Under the pieces are notes generated by a model. That model had not been told where the DNA came from and made no database searches. It saw nothing but the letters and a program-made list of their open reading frames with translations. A stretch of DNA of 64,000 bases, taken from the NCBI GenBank assembly GCA_029948255.1, contig JALIZF010001770.1, positions 154,001-218,000 of the forward strand, read 5' to 3'. The DNA is from Telmatactis stephensoni (taxonomy: Eukaryota > Cnidaria > Anthozoa > Actiniaria > Isophelliidae). A program made the position numbers and the translations under genes. This document shows, piece by piece, positions 46,771-58,004 of this stretch. The first letter of the stretch is position 1. The number at the start of each line of letters is the position of its first letter.

Positions 46771-48380
46771 ATGCCCTGCTGGCGTAAGATAACAAGCGAT
46801 TCTAACATCCTCAGTTATGTCTCCGGCGTGAAAATTTCATTTGAAGGAAATCTGTGGCCGGTACAAACGCGTTACCGACCCAGCGTGTTTAATTGCCAGG
46901 AAGAACGAATTGTTCAACACGAAATTACAACTCTCCTTTCTAAGGGAGTACTTGAATACTCTTTTCACGAACCCGGAGAATTTATATCGACAATTTTTCT
47001 TAGACCTAAAACGGATGGGTCGTTTCGTATGATACTTAATCTGAAAGAATTTAATCAATCTGTGGAGTACCATCATTTTAAGATGGATACTCTTGATACA
47101 GTAGTCAAAATGGTCAAACCAGGCTGTTATATGGCATCTGTAGACTTAAAGGATGCCTACTATACGGTACCTATACACAGGGATCACCAAAAGGTTTTGA
47201 AATTTGAATTCAAGGGTTGCCTTTATAAATATACCTGCCTCCCTAATGGCCTTTCAAGCGCCCCACGCATTTTTACTAAGATGCTCAAGCCTGTTTATTC
47301 AACCCTGCACAACCAGGGCTATGTAAGTGCTGGGTATATTGATGATTCCTATTTGCAAGGAGATAGTATAAATGAATGCAGGCAAAATATTTTATGCACT
47401 GCCAGACTATTCACTGAAACTGGGTTTTTATGTCCACCCAAACAAGTCTGTACTTATCCCTACTCACAAACTTGTGTTTCTTGGGTTTATCATTGACTCG
47501 GTTAACATGATAGTCTCACCTACACCAGAAAAGATAGAGAAGACTGTCAAAGCATGTAATCAACTGCTAAGAAAGAAAACACCCTGTATAATAGATTTAG
47601 CCAGGGTAATTGGCCTTATTATATCACTTTTCCCGGGTGCAGAATATGGACCCCTTCACTACAGAGTACTTGAGAGTGATAAAACAATTGCACTTAAAAA
47701 TAATTCAGGCAACTTCAATGCTTCTATGAAAATTTCAGAGGAATCAATCATAGAGCTAAGGTGGTGGATTGTGCATTGCACAACATGCTAAGAAGCGTAT
47801 ATCTTATCCCACACCTACTTTGATTATCCAGTCGGATGCTTCAAAAAAGGGGTGGGGAGCAGTACTCAATGAGAGGAAGATTGGGGGGAAGGTGGACCCC
47901 ATCTGAAGCCTGTAGGCACATTAATATTTTGGAGTTACAGGCAGCACTGTTTGGCCTGAAATCCTTTGCAGAAGATTATAAACAGACACACATACAGCTT
48001 CAGCTGGACAACACCACAGCTGTTGCTTATATTAATAATATGGGTGGCTCTAAGTCTACTGAATTAGATAACTTAGCCAAAGAAGTTGTGGGAATGGGCA
48101 ATTCTCACGGGAGATATGGGTGTCTGCTGTTCATATTCCTGGGATATCCAATATAGATGCGGATGAACAGTCTCGACATTTTCATGATAAGCATGAGTGG
48201 TGTCTGAGCACAGTCACCTTCCATGATATTACAGTAGAATATCCTGATCTTAATATAGATCTTTTTGCCACAAGGCTAAATAATAAATTTGACACTTATT
48301 GCTCATGGAAACCAGACCCTGGATGCTCATTTGTAGATGCATTCTCTGTTAACTGGAATACTTATCATTTCTATGCCTTT
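46771..48380 (+). pseudogene. DIRS reverse transcriptase and RNase H, frameshifted
   Basis: RT blocks: SVDLKDAYYTVPIH (first Asp), CLPNGLSSAPRIFTK and the active site AGYIDDSYLQG (about 47335). Near 47400 the frame changes to the one giving LVFLGFIIDSVNMIVSPTPE and FPGAEYGPLHYR. A stop lies at 47791. RNase H follows: IQSDASKKGWGAV, HINILELQAALFGLKSF, LQLDNTTAVAYINNMGG, then, after a shift near 48090, SAVHIPGISNIDADEQSR. The region ends in the recombinase overlap. At least three lesions make it inactive. Confidence 0.75.
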
Positions 48381-48403
48381 CCACCCTTTAGCCTGATCCC
48401 ACG

Positions 48404-49574
48404 TTGCCTCCAGAAGATAAGGAAAGACAAGGCACAAGGAATTTTAATAGTACCACTTTGGCCAAGCCAGCCATGGTTCCCTCTTCTATTGCAGCAACTT
48501 TACAGACACCCTTGGATTGTGGGACCAGACAAGAAATTGATTCAGCACATAGCACATCAGGAACCACATCCACTTTGGCAGAAACTCAAACTGATGGTCT
48601 GTCCTGTATCAGGAATTCATTCTCAAAATACAACATTTCTAGCAACGTTACCGACATCATCATGGCCTCCTGGCGAAGTGGTACTCAAAAACAATATAAA
48701 ACATACATCCAGAAATGGATCAACTTTTGTAGTGAAAGACAAACTGATTGTTATTCCCCACAAATCAATGAAGCTCTAGAATTCTTGGCAGTGTTATATG
48801 CCAATGGTCTCAGTTATTCAACTTTAAATACTGCGCGGTCAGCTCTCTCAACAATATTGCAAATTAAAGACTGTGTAAGCTTTGGATCACATCCGCTTAC
48901 AGTACGGTTTATGAAAGGAGTTTTTGAAAAAAGGACACCTCAACCTAGATACGACAGGATATGGGATGCCTCCATAGTCTTAGACTACTTGGCCACTTTG
49001 AACCCGATTGAAAAATTACATTTGAAGGACTTGACACTTAAATTGCTTATGTTGCTCCTACTTGTCACAGGGAAAAGAGGACAATCTATACACCTGTTAA
49101 AGGTTACAAATCTGAACCTAGGTAACACATCCTGTTCCTTTCAATTGACTAGTCATACCAAGACAAGCAAACCAGGACAACCTGCAACATCCGTCACAGT
49201 TCAAGAATTTAACCAAGATCGTGGTATATGTCCTATACACACCTTAAGAGAGTATATCAAACGCACTGAGATTATGCGAGGGAATCATGAGCAATTGTTT
49301 ATAAGCTTTGTTAGGCCTCATAAACCAGTCTCAAGGGATACAATCTCCCGCTGGACCAAGACAGTATTGCAAAAGTCAGGAATTGACACTACAATATTTA
49401 CAAGTCACAGCACAAGGGCTGCAAGTGCCTCCAAAGCGAAACAGAAAGATGTGCCGCTTGACGTCATTTTATCCCATGTTGGCTTGGAGTACTACAAGTA
49501 CATTTACAAAGTTTTATGACAAGCCAATAAGGCCTCACAATGACATTATGGCCTCTGCTGTATTAACCCATTAG
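48404..49574 (+). pseudogene. DIRS tyrosine recombinase, frameshifted before the catalytic Tyr
   Basis: It overlaps the end of the RT/RNase H frame, as in other DIRS elements. It contains SWRSGTQKQYKTYIQKWINF (SAM-like N-terminal domain), LLLVTGKRGQSIHLLK (catalytic Arg region), HTKTSKPGQ, and FTSHSTRAASASKAK (H-x-x-R). At about 49490 the frame is lost; the next frame reads STFTKFYDKPI, where the Tyr is the expected nucleophile, and stops at 49574. All other catalytic positions are recognisable. Confidence 0.75.
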
Positions 49575-49795
49575 GTTTTGGAATATATTTTTCTCAGTTT
49601 CTGTTACAGTTAATAGCAGTTTTTAGTCACTGAACCGTTCTCGTTGAGGGGAAGAGATAGTGTACTACAGCTATTTTCCATTGCTGCTATCACTATTATT
49701 ATTATTATTAAATAAATATATAAATAAAACGGAAAGTCAGGACTGAAACAGTTCCAATCTAGTTTATGGTGGGTGTTTCAAAGGCTTTAAAGTCT

Positions 49796-50128
49796 CATGG
49801 GATCTCCCACTCTGGTAGTCATGTGATAGAATTGGAAAATTAAACGAGACTTACCTGTAAGTTGAAGTTTGATTGAGACTCTATCACATGATGGACAGAG
49901 TTAGGAGATCACATGCCCACCCTATTACTGTCCCTCCCTATGGGGTTGGTATATATTATCTATATTGCTGGGGTGTGTTTAGATTATTTCCCTTTTCACA
50001 CCCACATCTTTAAAGAATGGTCTTGCGCATGCGCTGTGCTATCTCATGTGATCTCCTAACTCTGTCCATCATGTGATAGAATCTCAATCAAACTTCAACT
50101 TACAGGTAAGTCTCGTTTAATTTTCCAA
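49796..50128. repeat. inverted-repeat block at the right end of the DIRS element
   Basis: After the right inverted terminal repeat, AATTGGAAAATTAAACGAGA at 49833 is mirrored by TCTCGTTTAATTTTCCAATT ending near 50128; the arms are about 85 bp and include ATCACATGATGGACAGAG. The inner part carries GTCTTGCGCATGCGCTGTGC, complementary to the left end of the DIRS. This may be the internal complementary region or a second, related terminal structure. The ACTTACCTGTAAG within it resembles a splice donor in both orientations. Confidence 0.7.
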
Positions 50129-51470
50129 TTATAGAAACTCTTTTGATATTTTAGCGCCCATATACTAACAAGTATAAATTCAAAATTTCATTTTATTTGA
50201 CGAAACGAGTGCGACTGTAAAAAATATAACGCTAGCGCCTAAGAAATAGTCCATGGGCCATAAACAGTCTTGCTTGCTGCTGAAAAACTTCGTATAGGTA
50301 TTATCATAATACAATCCATTGATTTTATGATTTTTTATTTTTACATTATTTAATTTATTTTTGAAAACAAAATTGCATCATAAAGTGAAAAGATCCATCT
50401 TTATGCAGGGGTTAAGAACTCCTTCCCCAAAGTAGTTTGGAAAGTTGTTTAATTGGACGTGCATGGTATTGTGTGAAAGGGTACACAAATGGACAAGGAA
50501 TAAAGAGGCCGGTTCTGTAGGTGCAATTTTTATTGACAGTCACATATACAATAAAGATCTGATACGTGGCTGAATAAGCTCACAGTGGACGTGAATTCGC
50601 ATATTTTAGTTGTTCGTTTTTGCTTCTTTGGTCATGGAGATTTAGAAGTAGCTAGCATCTACAATTTGTTATGCTTTGTAAAAACTAGTGTATAGAATTT
50701 GTCAGAATTTAGGGAAGATGTAGACCTTGACCTTTCACACCATAATCAAATAACTGTGTTAGGATTGGCGTGTTTGAGCTCATATTGCGCATTTCAAAGA
50801 AAAGGAACTTTTGTTTTTGAACGAGACGTTTTCCAGAGTTAGAAGAGGGGTATGTAGAATTGAGACAGAAGATGGAGTTTATCCTTTGGACATCTACATA
50901 TGAGTTTAGTCAAAAAATGGATGAGTTATGATGATTATAGGCGGACTTGAAAATACGATTTAGCTGACAATCCTGGAAGATGGCTCATTGCATATTGATT
51001 GTTTTATCGATATTTATTGTTAGGCGAACAATTGTAAAGCATATTTATGTCGTGGTAGTTTATTTGGCCTTGTTACATTGCTGTTCTGTGTACAGAAAAC
51101 AAAACGCAATGACAGCTCAGTGTATCGTGTTACGTTCAGTGTTAGAGAGTAAGAGAAAATATTTATTTTAGCTATGTTCCCCATGACCAGTTTTCGTTAA
51201 ATTTCATATGCAGTTTTTATTATGTTTGACAACACAATTTTTAAATTAAGATGTGCTGAAAACCAGCTTTGATGCCAAGAAATTTGATTTGTAAATTCAA
51301 ATTTCGTGCTTGAATTGAATCCGACCAATGAGGTAGCCATTTTCTAATTGGATTGCAAATTGACTAGAGCAGTCGTTTATGCATTAGGGGGCGTGAATTT
51401 GCCTACTTCTTACAAAGTTATCAACTAACTATGTAACGTTTTTCACAACAGCAACACTGAATGTCTCAGA
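50129..51470. other. AT-rich intergenic, no supported gene
   Basis: A 63-codon hydrophobic frame at 50980-51171 is the only open stretch and has no supporting signal. A short ATT run lies upstream at about 49695. Confidence 0.45.
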
Positions 51471-51473
51471 TTA

Positions 51474-52394
51474 TTACAGTACAACTTTTTTCAAAACAAT
51501 AACATCAGAAATTCTTAGTTTTTTAGGATCTACAGCATTATTGCTAATGCTTGCGAACTTTCTGTTCACTAACTTCTTAACTAAGGTCTGGAAAACCTGT
51601 GCAGGAGTAATATCAGTTAAATGCTCTTGTTTTACTTTAAACGTACCTTTCAAGAACTTAATTGCTTCATTTCTATCTAACATTTTTTTAAACATAACCT
51701 TTGTTATGACTTGGCAATTATAAGTGTTGAAAATTGGCTGTGATTTCTTGATTCCAATTCAAAACTATCGTTGCCTTGGCTTTGCTCATCTGAGAACAGT
51801 GAAATGACCTCTTGCTGATAACTGCTATCTAAATCTTATGTTGAGGTTGAAGAATCTTCAAATGGACTCTGCAAAATAAAATATTTCCTAATCAAACTGA
51901 TCATTTATTACAATGCAATCTTTGAAATATAGGAGCATCGCATTTCCTGGTCAAAAGATCTTGCAGAGCTTCCTTGCTTGTTAAGTCTTCCCCTAAGTAT
52001 AAAAGAAAATCATGAATCGCCAAGCTAGATGACATGAACAAATATGGTGCTCAAGGTTGAGTTCCCGCCAAAACATCCAGTAAGAAAAATGCTATTTTAA
52101 GACTTGTGAAACATACAGTTAACATTATTATTTACCCAACAAAAACGTAAAATATAAATAATAATTCAGAAAAGATGATTCCCCCCCAAAAAAACAGAAA
52201 AATATAACCAATATAAGTAGAGTTTTCCTTGCGGACACAATCAACGGCAATGCCATGTGACTCACTTGTCAAAGGTTTTACTTACTTTTAAAGTTTTCCA
52301 TGATTTCTTCAAAAAATTCAATTAACTTTGGCACAAACTCATTCTCTATCTTTTCATCTTCTGCAATTTCTTCACTTTTGTTTGGTTCCACCAT
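51474..52394 (-). pseudogene. possible three-exon gene of unknown function, probably broken
   Basis: The Met at 52394 opens MVEPNKSEEIAEDEKIENEF, ending with a GTAAGT donor near 52288. A second segment after TTTTGCAG (about 51868) reads SPFEDSSTST, a stop, then DLDSSYQQEVISLFSDEQSQ. A third segment (to 51474) reads MLDRNEAIKFLKGTFKVKQE and NNAVDPKKLRISDVI and ends with TAA. The acidic N-terminus and a basic C-terminal helix domain suggest a DNA-associated protein. Frame and splice joints are not all consistent, so this is tentative. Confidence 0.3.
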
Positions 52395-52978
52395 TTCTAC
52401 TACTCAAAAATTGTAACCAAATACACCATGCACCTGACACACAACCTGTAGATTGAGCACGCTTCCAGTACAGGCAATGATGTCGTCATTCAGCGCATGC
52501 ACTCCTCCCAGGAATCACATTCACGCTCACCAAAGGAACTCCGACGTTTGCTTTGTAATTTCATTTGTAAGGATCATTATTTTCTGAATAAATATTTTTT
52601 ACTAGATTGGCGTTTTTTTTCATTATGAAGGTTATTTCTTTATTCTTAACCAAATTTTGCTTCATCAATGCATTGGGATTCCTGTTAGACAATGGTATGT
52701 TGACGCGAAAGTGGAGGTTAGCTTGCCAGAAAGGAGGCAGGGAATGAGAAACATATATATTTAGTTCATGAACGAAGTACAAAATAACTCTTCTATCAAG
52801 TCACTCTGGAAGAGAACCGACATTGCAATATGTGAGTGCACTGATAAGCCATACAATTTGCCATGCAACTTGTGTAAACAATTCATTATTCGAGGACAAC
52901 GAGAAACCCCATCAATCCACAGGTGGACCATCCTCTCAGTTTGTGGTTTGGGCTTCCTGTGTCACGGTCGAATGGCCG
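52395..52978. other. intergenic, upstream of the minus-strand fragment
   Basis: No supported feature; short frames only. GGGCTTCCTGTGTCACGGTC lies near 52949, close to the foldback boundary. Confidence 0.4.
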
Positions 52979-53893
52979 TTTGATTGAAACCACAGGCACC
53001 CCAGGCAATCATTTAGAGCAGCGCGTAAGTGATCAGCGTACAAAGCAATGCGAAGTATATGTAAGGGTCCGGGTTCGAATCCTGGAATACAAAAAAAAAA
53101 TTTTCACCTTGTTATGTAGTAAATATTATCTTTTCATCTTTTTGTATGCTTTTTTTCTGGTTTTGAAGCGTTTTAAGCTGTTTTTTAATTTTTTTCTCCC
53201 CCCTTACATAGAAAAACTAAAGGCCAGTTACTTCAGCCATCACCAGCGAACAACTCCTATTCTTTAACCTCCAAAAAATGCTAGATAAATATCCCAATTA
53301 CCTCCAAAACCGCCACAGCACTCAAGGCCAGTTATCACTTCAACTAGAAATCGAACTTGAATCCACGCCAGATAAATCAAACGGCAGATTTTTCATGAAA
53401 CTCGGACTTATTTGGTCCAAATTTTGCTTGTAACGAAGCGTAACCCATAATGCCTGGATATCTGGTAACATGAAAGTTGGCTTGAGTTTCAAAGCTCTCA
53501 CTCTGAATGGACGAGAGATTACTTCCAACTGTGAGAAGGGATGCCGAGAACGTGACCCAAGGTTAGCCGTTAAACCTCGTCCACTCAGAGTGAGAGCTTA
53601 CGGGTTACGCTTCGTTACAAGCAAAATTTGAACCAAATAAGTAACCGGCCTTTAGTTTTTCTATGTAAGGGGGGAGAAAAAATTAAAAAAACAGCTTAAA
53701 ACGCTTCAAAACCAGAAAAAAGCATACAAAAAGATGAAAAGATAATATTTACTACATAACAAGGTGAAATTTTTTTTTTGTATTCCAGGATTCGAACCCG
53801 GACCCTTACATATACTTCGCATTGCTTTGTACGCTGATCACTTACGCGCTGCTCTAAATGATTGCCTGGGGTGCCTGTGGTTTCAATCAAACT
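52979..53893. repeat. nested foldback element carrying a tRNA T-arm/B-box
   Basis: The outer arms 52979-53232 and 53637-53893 are almost identical inverted copies (~250 bp). Each contains GGTCCGGGTTCGAATCCTGG, a proper T-stem and loop with the RNA polymerase III B-box, followed by an A-run, but no matching acceptor or anticodon stem. Inside, a second inverted pair (53407-53454 and 53594-53640, TTTGCTTGTAACGAAGCGTA) forms an inner hairpin, and a third short pair carries CTCACTCTGA. The 41-residue frame seen on both strands is a by-product of the arms. Confidence 0.8.
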
Positions 53894-53899
53894 GAAATG

Positions 53900-54886
53900 T
53901 AGTGCTTTTCACTGGCGATTTTACTTGATTGCTCTACATCTTGAAATTCAAAATATTGTGTCAAAATAAACTTCAATCCTTATATTTATCAGATATGAAT
54001 TTTGTTTTGTCATCCAATGAGTTTTAAGAGGCAGTACGTCTAAGATCCGACCACTCAAATTTTGCATATCAACAGAGTTACTTGATACCTACCATGTAGA
54101 AAGACTAACTCATTGGACAAACAAAAATCGCAAATTTTTTAAGCAAATGCAATTATTCGATTTTTGAGCGATCATTCTTTGAACCACCCTCAAATTTGAC
54201 AAAAATCTGGAACTCTCACAGCGCATGCTTTGCATTTAAGGAACAGATATCTCAATATTTATTTATTTCACCTTTATAGGTCAATTTTATGTTACAAATA
54301 TTAACATTAACTGCAAATAAAATATTTGGTGAATTTTTGAAAATACCTTGCAGACAGCTAATTGGAAAATGCTTTGAACATACCAACCGTAAAAAGTGAT
54401 TTTCTCGAAAGTGCAATGAGAACTGCGATCAATTTCACAACAAACATCAACCACTAGGATTGATCTACCGAAATCAAGTAAAACATTTCCGGGCACTCCG
54501 GTTTTTGCGTGATTGAGACAGGATGAAGATTGATAATTTTCGTGATTTTAAGGAAAAAAATGCATTTTCTTCATCTCATTAATTACAACATTCCCTCTCT
54601 AGAAAAAGATAAGAATTAATAGATAACTTAAAAGGGTACTCGGGCGTATATATGGACATATTTTGAAAATCTTAAATATCTAGTTTTAAATGTTGATGCT
54701 TTGCAGAAATAAAGTTAAATAAACGATTAATCACTCTACGAAGTGTCGTTTGGATATTCCAATAGGAAGTATGAAATATTTACGATCTAATTCTGCGCTG
54801 CCATTAATTGTTCTTCTCATCGCTTTGGCTCAAGAGAATGGGTTCTAGTTTGGGTCTGTGACGTCATAAGTCCGCACCAAAAGCAG
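53900..54886. other. AT-rich intergenic stretch
   Basis: No gene supported. TGACGTCAT (CRE-like) occurs at about 54862. Confidence 0.4.
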
Positions 54887-55059
54887 TAATTGAGCTGATT
54901 TCATGCATGTGCAAGAAATCTTGCAATAGCAATTCTTGTGAATGTATTCTAAATGGACTGAAATGCTCGGATCTCTGTCAGCTGACAACTTGCACTAACC
55001 AGGCAGAAGAAGAAGAAGACATAAATCAATTTTCAGATGACAATGATGACGATTTGTAG
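54887..55059 (+). CDS. cysteine-rich C-terminal exon of an unidentified transposon-type protein
   Basis: After an acceptor (CAAAAGCAG, ending 54886) the frame reads ISCMCKKSCNSNSCECILNG, LKCSDLCQLTTC and an acidic tail FSDDNDDD to TAG at 55057. The C-x-C-K-K-x-C ... C-x-C ... C...C pattern is the kind of Cys cluster found at the C-terminus of many invertebrate transposon proteins. No upstream exon is recognised, so it is probably a remnant exon. Confidence 0.4.
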
Positions 55060-55665
55060 CCAGAACTTGATTCATTTTGATAAAACCATTTTACAATTGT
55101 TATGGACTTTCCTGCCAGGAAAAATATCTCAGAAGAAAGCCGGAACGATTCTCAATTCTTTGTGAACAATAGTCGTGTTGCTTTGTATCCTGTTTGAATA
55201 TATATACATAAATGGACAAAGTATGACACATTACCAATGACTATTCAAGAACTTTAAGATATTTTTTGAATAGCGGAAATGACGTCATCATATGACATGC
55301 AGGTAAATATATTTTAGTTTCATATTAAAGCCAACTTTGCTGACAACTATATTCAACAGTCTAGTGCATCACTCTTGCACAGAAAACACGGCAAATTCAA
55401 ATATTTAAATGCCTGTTTTCAGAACCGCAAGTATCAAAAACGCACTTCCGGTCTTTAAAACACGCCCAAAATGTGAGGAAAAACATCCATGTTAATAACG
55501 TTTTTACAATTGAAAACAAGAAAAAGTCCAAGAAAATGTCCGATCATGATATATATTTACTGTTCATTCAATAGCCCTTTCCGAAAATCGAGAGAGACTG
55601 GTGACCATTTTGCATGGGAGCGAGGCTATCCCTGCATCTGCCAAAAATGGCGGGCATTGGTAGCC
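55060..55665. other. intergenic upstream of the THAP gene
   Basis: No ORF of note until the THAP start. AAAAATGGCGGGC at 55644 resembles the AAGATGGCGG start context noted elsewhere, but its own ATG reads to an early stop. Confidence 0.4.
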
Positions 55666-56340
55666 ATGAGTAGTTTAGGAAAAGAGTGCGCTGCTTTTGG
55701 CTGCACATCAAGGGAATACAAAAGAGAAAATGGCAAAAGGGTCAGGACAAACATAAGCTTTTTCACATTTCCTCGTAATCGTAGAGATATCGACAGGTGG
55801 TGTAATTTAATTAAGCGTCATGATGGAAGAGATGGATTCCACGTTAAGCCGCGGCTACACGAGCGATTTTTTGCTTGCGCTGGTGACGCGATTTTCCAAA
55901 ATCACCAACGCGCGGGGTGGCTACACGAAGCAACAAAATCTGACGATAAATGTTGGCGATGAAATCCAAAAATATAAATAAACAAATCGTGGTTTTGTCG
56001 GTCAAAATAATCTGGAAGAATTGAAGAATTGAAATTTGGTCGCGTCGCGAGTGCAAGGAAAAAGTTGCAGAGTGGCTACACGAGCGACAAAGTCCACGAA
56101 TACGTTGCGAAAAATTCAACTCAATTAATTTCTCGCAACTTTGTTTGGCGATTTTTTCAGCTGTCGCGTCGCCTGTGCAAGAGTGGCTACACGTGCGATT
56201 CCTCGTGCGTTGGCGATTTTAAAAAATCACGTCGCCTGTGCAAGCAAAAAATCGCTCGTGTAGCCGCGGCTTTAGTCGCAGAACGGTTTTGTGTGATAAA
56301 CATTTCAGACAACAAGATCTTAAACGGGTCCGTGTACCCT
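55666..56340 (+). pseudogene. THAP zinc-finger gene interrupted by a MITE
   Basis: The ATG at 55666 starts MSSLGKECAAFGCTSREYKR, the C-x4-C of a THAP domain, followed by ISFFTFPRNRRDIDRWCNLI with the conserved Trp. The frame breaks at the 425-bp MITE inserted at 55847. If the MITE and one copy of its TTA duplication are skipped, the sequence from 56275 continues in frame with TVLCDKHFRQQDLKRV, the C-x2-H pair of the finger, then VPSGHSIFG. THAP fingers bind DNA and are found in host factors and in P/Kolobok-type transposases; no transposase part is visible downstream. The insertion disrupts the protein unless the MITE is spliced out. Confidence 0.75.
55847..56271. repeat. 425-bp MITE with ~31-bp inverted repeats and a TTA target duplication
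   Basis: The ends are AGCCGCGGCTACACGAGCGA followed by TTTTTTGCTTG and the exact inverted complement at the right end (56241-56271). TTA flanks it at 55844-55846 and 56272-56274, a 3-bp duplication of the PIF/Harbinger type. The interior repeats GTGGCTACACGAGCGA-like sequence at about 55916, 56071 and 56181, so it may have grown by internal duplication or nested insertion. Confidence 0.85.
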
Positions 56341-56519
56341 CCGGCCATTCGATTTTTGGAAAATACCAAAATTGGATTTGCTCGATATATTTGCGTTTTT
56401 CGTGATTTGGAAAATTGTTTATTAGCGAAAATCGGACATTTCCTTTTTTCAAAAATTGTAAATATACCTCTTAATTTTTAACTTTAAAAATGGATTTCAA
56501 TTTTCGTTTTTCAAAAAAA

Positions 56520-57137
56520 GGAAAATTGGAAAGATACCAAAGTTGACTTGACCGGGGGAGGGGTAAAAGTTGTTATTAAACCCCAGACTTCTCTCCAACA
56601 ACGTAAAATTTACATAAATTAAAAATGGCCGACCGATAAGAGTGATTTACGAAAATCACAAGGCTTTTGGCCTAAAATTGCAACGTAATTCTATGATTTT
56701 GCTTAACCAGCCTCCTTGGATATGCAAACCAAACACAGATAAGCAAGGCACTTTATAAATTATCGCAGTTCATAAATCGAGGCGAAAGATTAAGCAGGTT
56801 AAAGATGGATCACGAACCGGTTTTTGGCCTAAACTGTATTCTGCCTCCTAATGGATATGCAACCCAGACACAGATTAGCAAGACACTTTTTAAATGATTG
56901 CAGTTCATTCGTAACAAGATAACATTCGTAAGAAGACTTCTTTTCATCAGATAAATCGAGGGGATGGATTTATAGATGGATTTGCTAAGGATGGATTATA
57001 TTTACTTTAAGTCTTATATTTTTACACCTGGTTTTGGCCTGCAAGCCTTTCATGGATTTAATTAAGCCCCACCAAGACTAATAATTATTGGCGTATTGAC
57101 TTGATCCTTATACAAGGAGAGATTTAAAGACAACTGA
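56520..57137. other. left flank of the DDE+RING element with a diverged direct repeat
   Basis: The phrase GGATATGCAA followed by ACACAGAT, AGCAAG, CACTTT and GCAGTTCAT occurs at about 56717-56772 and again at 56853-56911. TTTTGGCCTAAAAT-like words recur at 56666, 56820 and, inverted, near 63970 outside the right TIR. No gene. Confidence 0.5.
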
Positions 57138-57469
57138 TAATGCAGACGAGCCTACTCTAGCACTCTAGTAAAAGATGCCATAGAATGGATAGATTTTAAC
57201 CCAGTTGATCCAAACAAGTTAGGATCCTCGTAGCCGTATATGGTTTAAAACCAAACCAAAGCAAAGATAAGAAACACTCAAATAAGATGACACAACAACT
57301 TTTATTGGAGAGAATCAGATAATGCAAACTACATATTTACTGTGGTTTCGTATCAAACAATTCTTACTGATTACAACTACTGCAGTTATCTGAGAAACTA
57401 CAAACTACCCTATTCGGGAAACTCGTGGGTTTTTTACAACTATCAATCATCTTTCTCAGTATGTAACTC
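57138..57469. repeat. left terminal inverted repeat
   Basis: It pairs with 63932-63603 with about half a dozen differences (for example TCCTCGTAG versus TCCTTGTAG, and a one-base GGGAAACTCG/GGGAACTCG indel). The outermost bases read TAATGCAGACGAGCCTACTC. Confidence 0.9.
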
Positions 57470-57470
57470 T

Positions 57471-57891
57471 AACGTATTTTTTTGTATTGTGTCATTCTAC
57501 AATGTACTGTTACTAACTTGTTAATATGTTATTATTGGACAACCCTCTTACACATATCATTTGTAGGTTGGTGAAATATTCATCAAGATGTCAGTGCTAT
57601 GCACATCATTTCATAGTTGAGTTGACAAAATATTTCTGACATCTAGAGGCCAATACAACACTGCACAGTAATACAATTGTATGATTTGTTGGTTGATTAA
57701 ATGAAATGATGTGCATAGCACTGACATCTTGATGAATATTTCACCAACCTACAAATGATATGTGTAAGAGGGTTGTCCAATAATAACATATTTATGCATA
57801 GCATTGTATGGTATGTGACCATAACAGTACTAAGTTAGTAACAATACATTGTAGAATGACACAATACAAAAAAAAAAATACATTAGAATGC
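57471..57891. repeat. palindrome directly inside the left TIR
   Basis: The left arm 57471-57618 and the right arm about 57702-57891 are inverted copies (GACATCTTGATGAATATTTC against its complement; GACACAATAC near both ends). The right arm has a ~45-bp insertion around 57792-57835. No equivalent lies inside the right TIR. Either a foldback inserted next to the TIR or a rearranged subterminal structure. Confidence 0.85.
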
Positions 57892-58004
57892 TATGCATAA
57901 ACATATTGGTTGCTTAGACATTTTATGCATCCTGACAGTATGACATTAATTAGAATATTTTATAAAACTCAACAACATTAATAATGTATAATGGAGCTTT
58001 GCCT

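Larger units (their letters stand above)
45456..49835 (+). mobile_element. DIRS-like tyrosine-recombinase retrotransposon, degenerate
   Basis: The order gag, reverse transcriptase, RNase H, tyrosine recombinase is diagnostic of DIRS elements. The left end begins ATTCTATCACATGACTACCA at 45456; its inverted complement ends at 49835 (TGGTAGTCATGTGATAGAAT), giving inverted terminal repeats of about 40 bp. The left terminal block also contains GCACAGCGCATGCGCAAGACC, whose complement occurs at 50025-50045 in the adjoining inverted structure, as expected of the internal complementary region of DIRS. Several frameshifts show it is inactive. Confidence 0.75.

Noticed and set aside
50980..51171. 63-codon hydrophobic ORF
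   Set aside because: Short, isolated, no splice sites or similarity; expected by chance in AT-rich DNA.
53025..53095. tRNA gene candidate at the GGGTTCGAATCC motif
   Set aside because: Only the T-arm folds; no acceptor stem partner is found upstream, so it is a tRNA-derived repeat.
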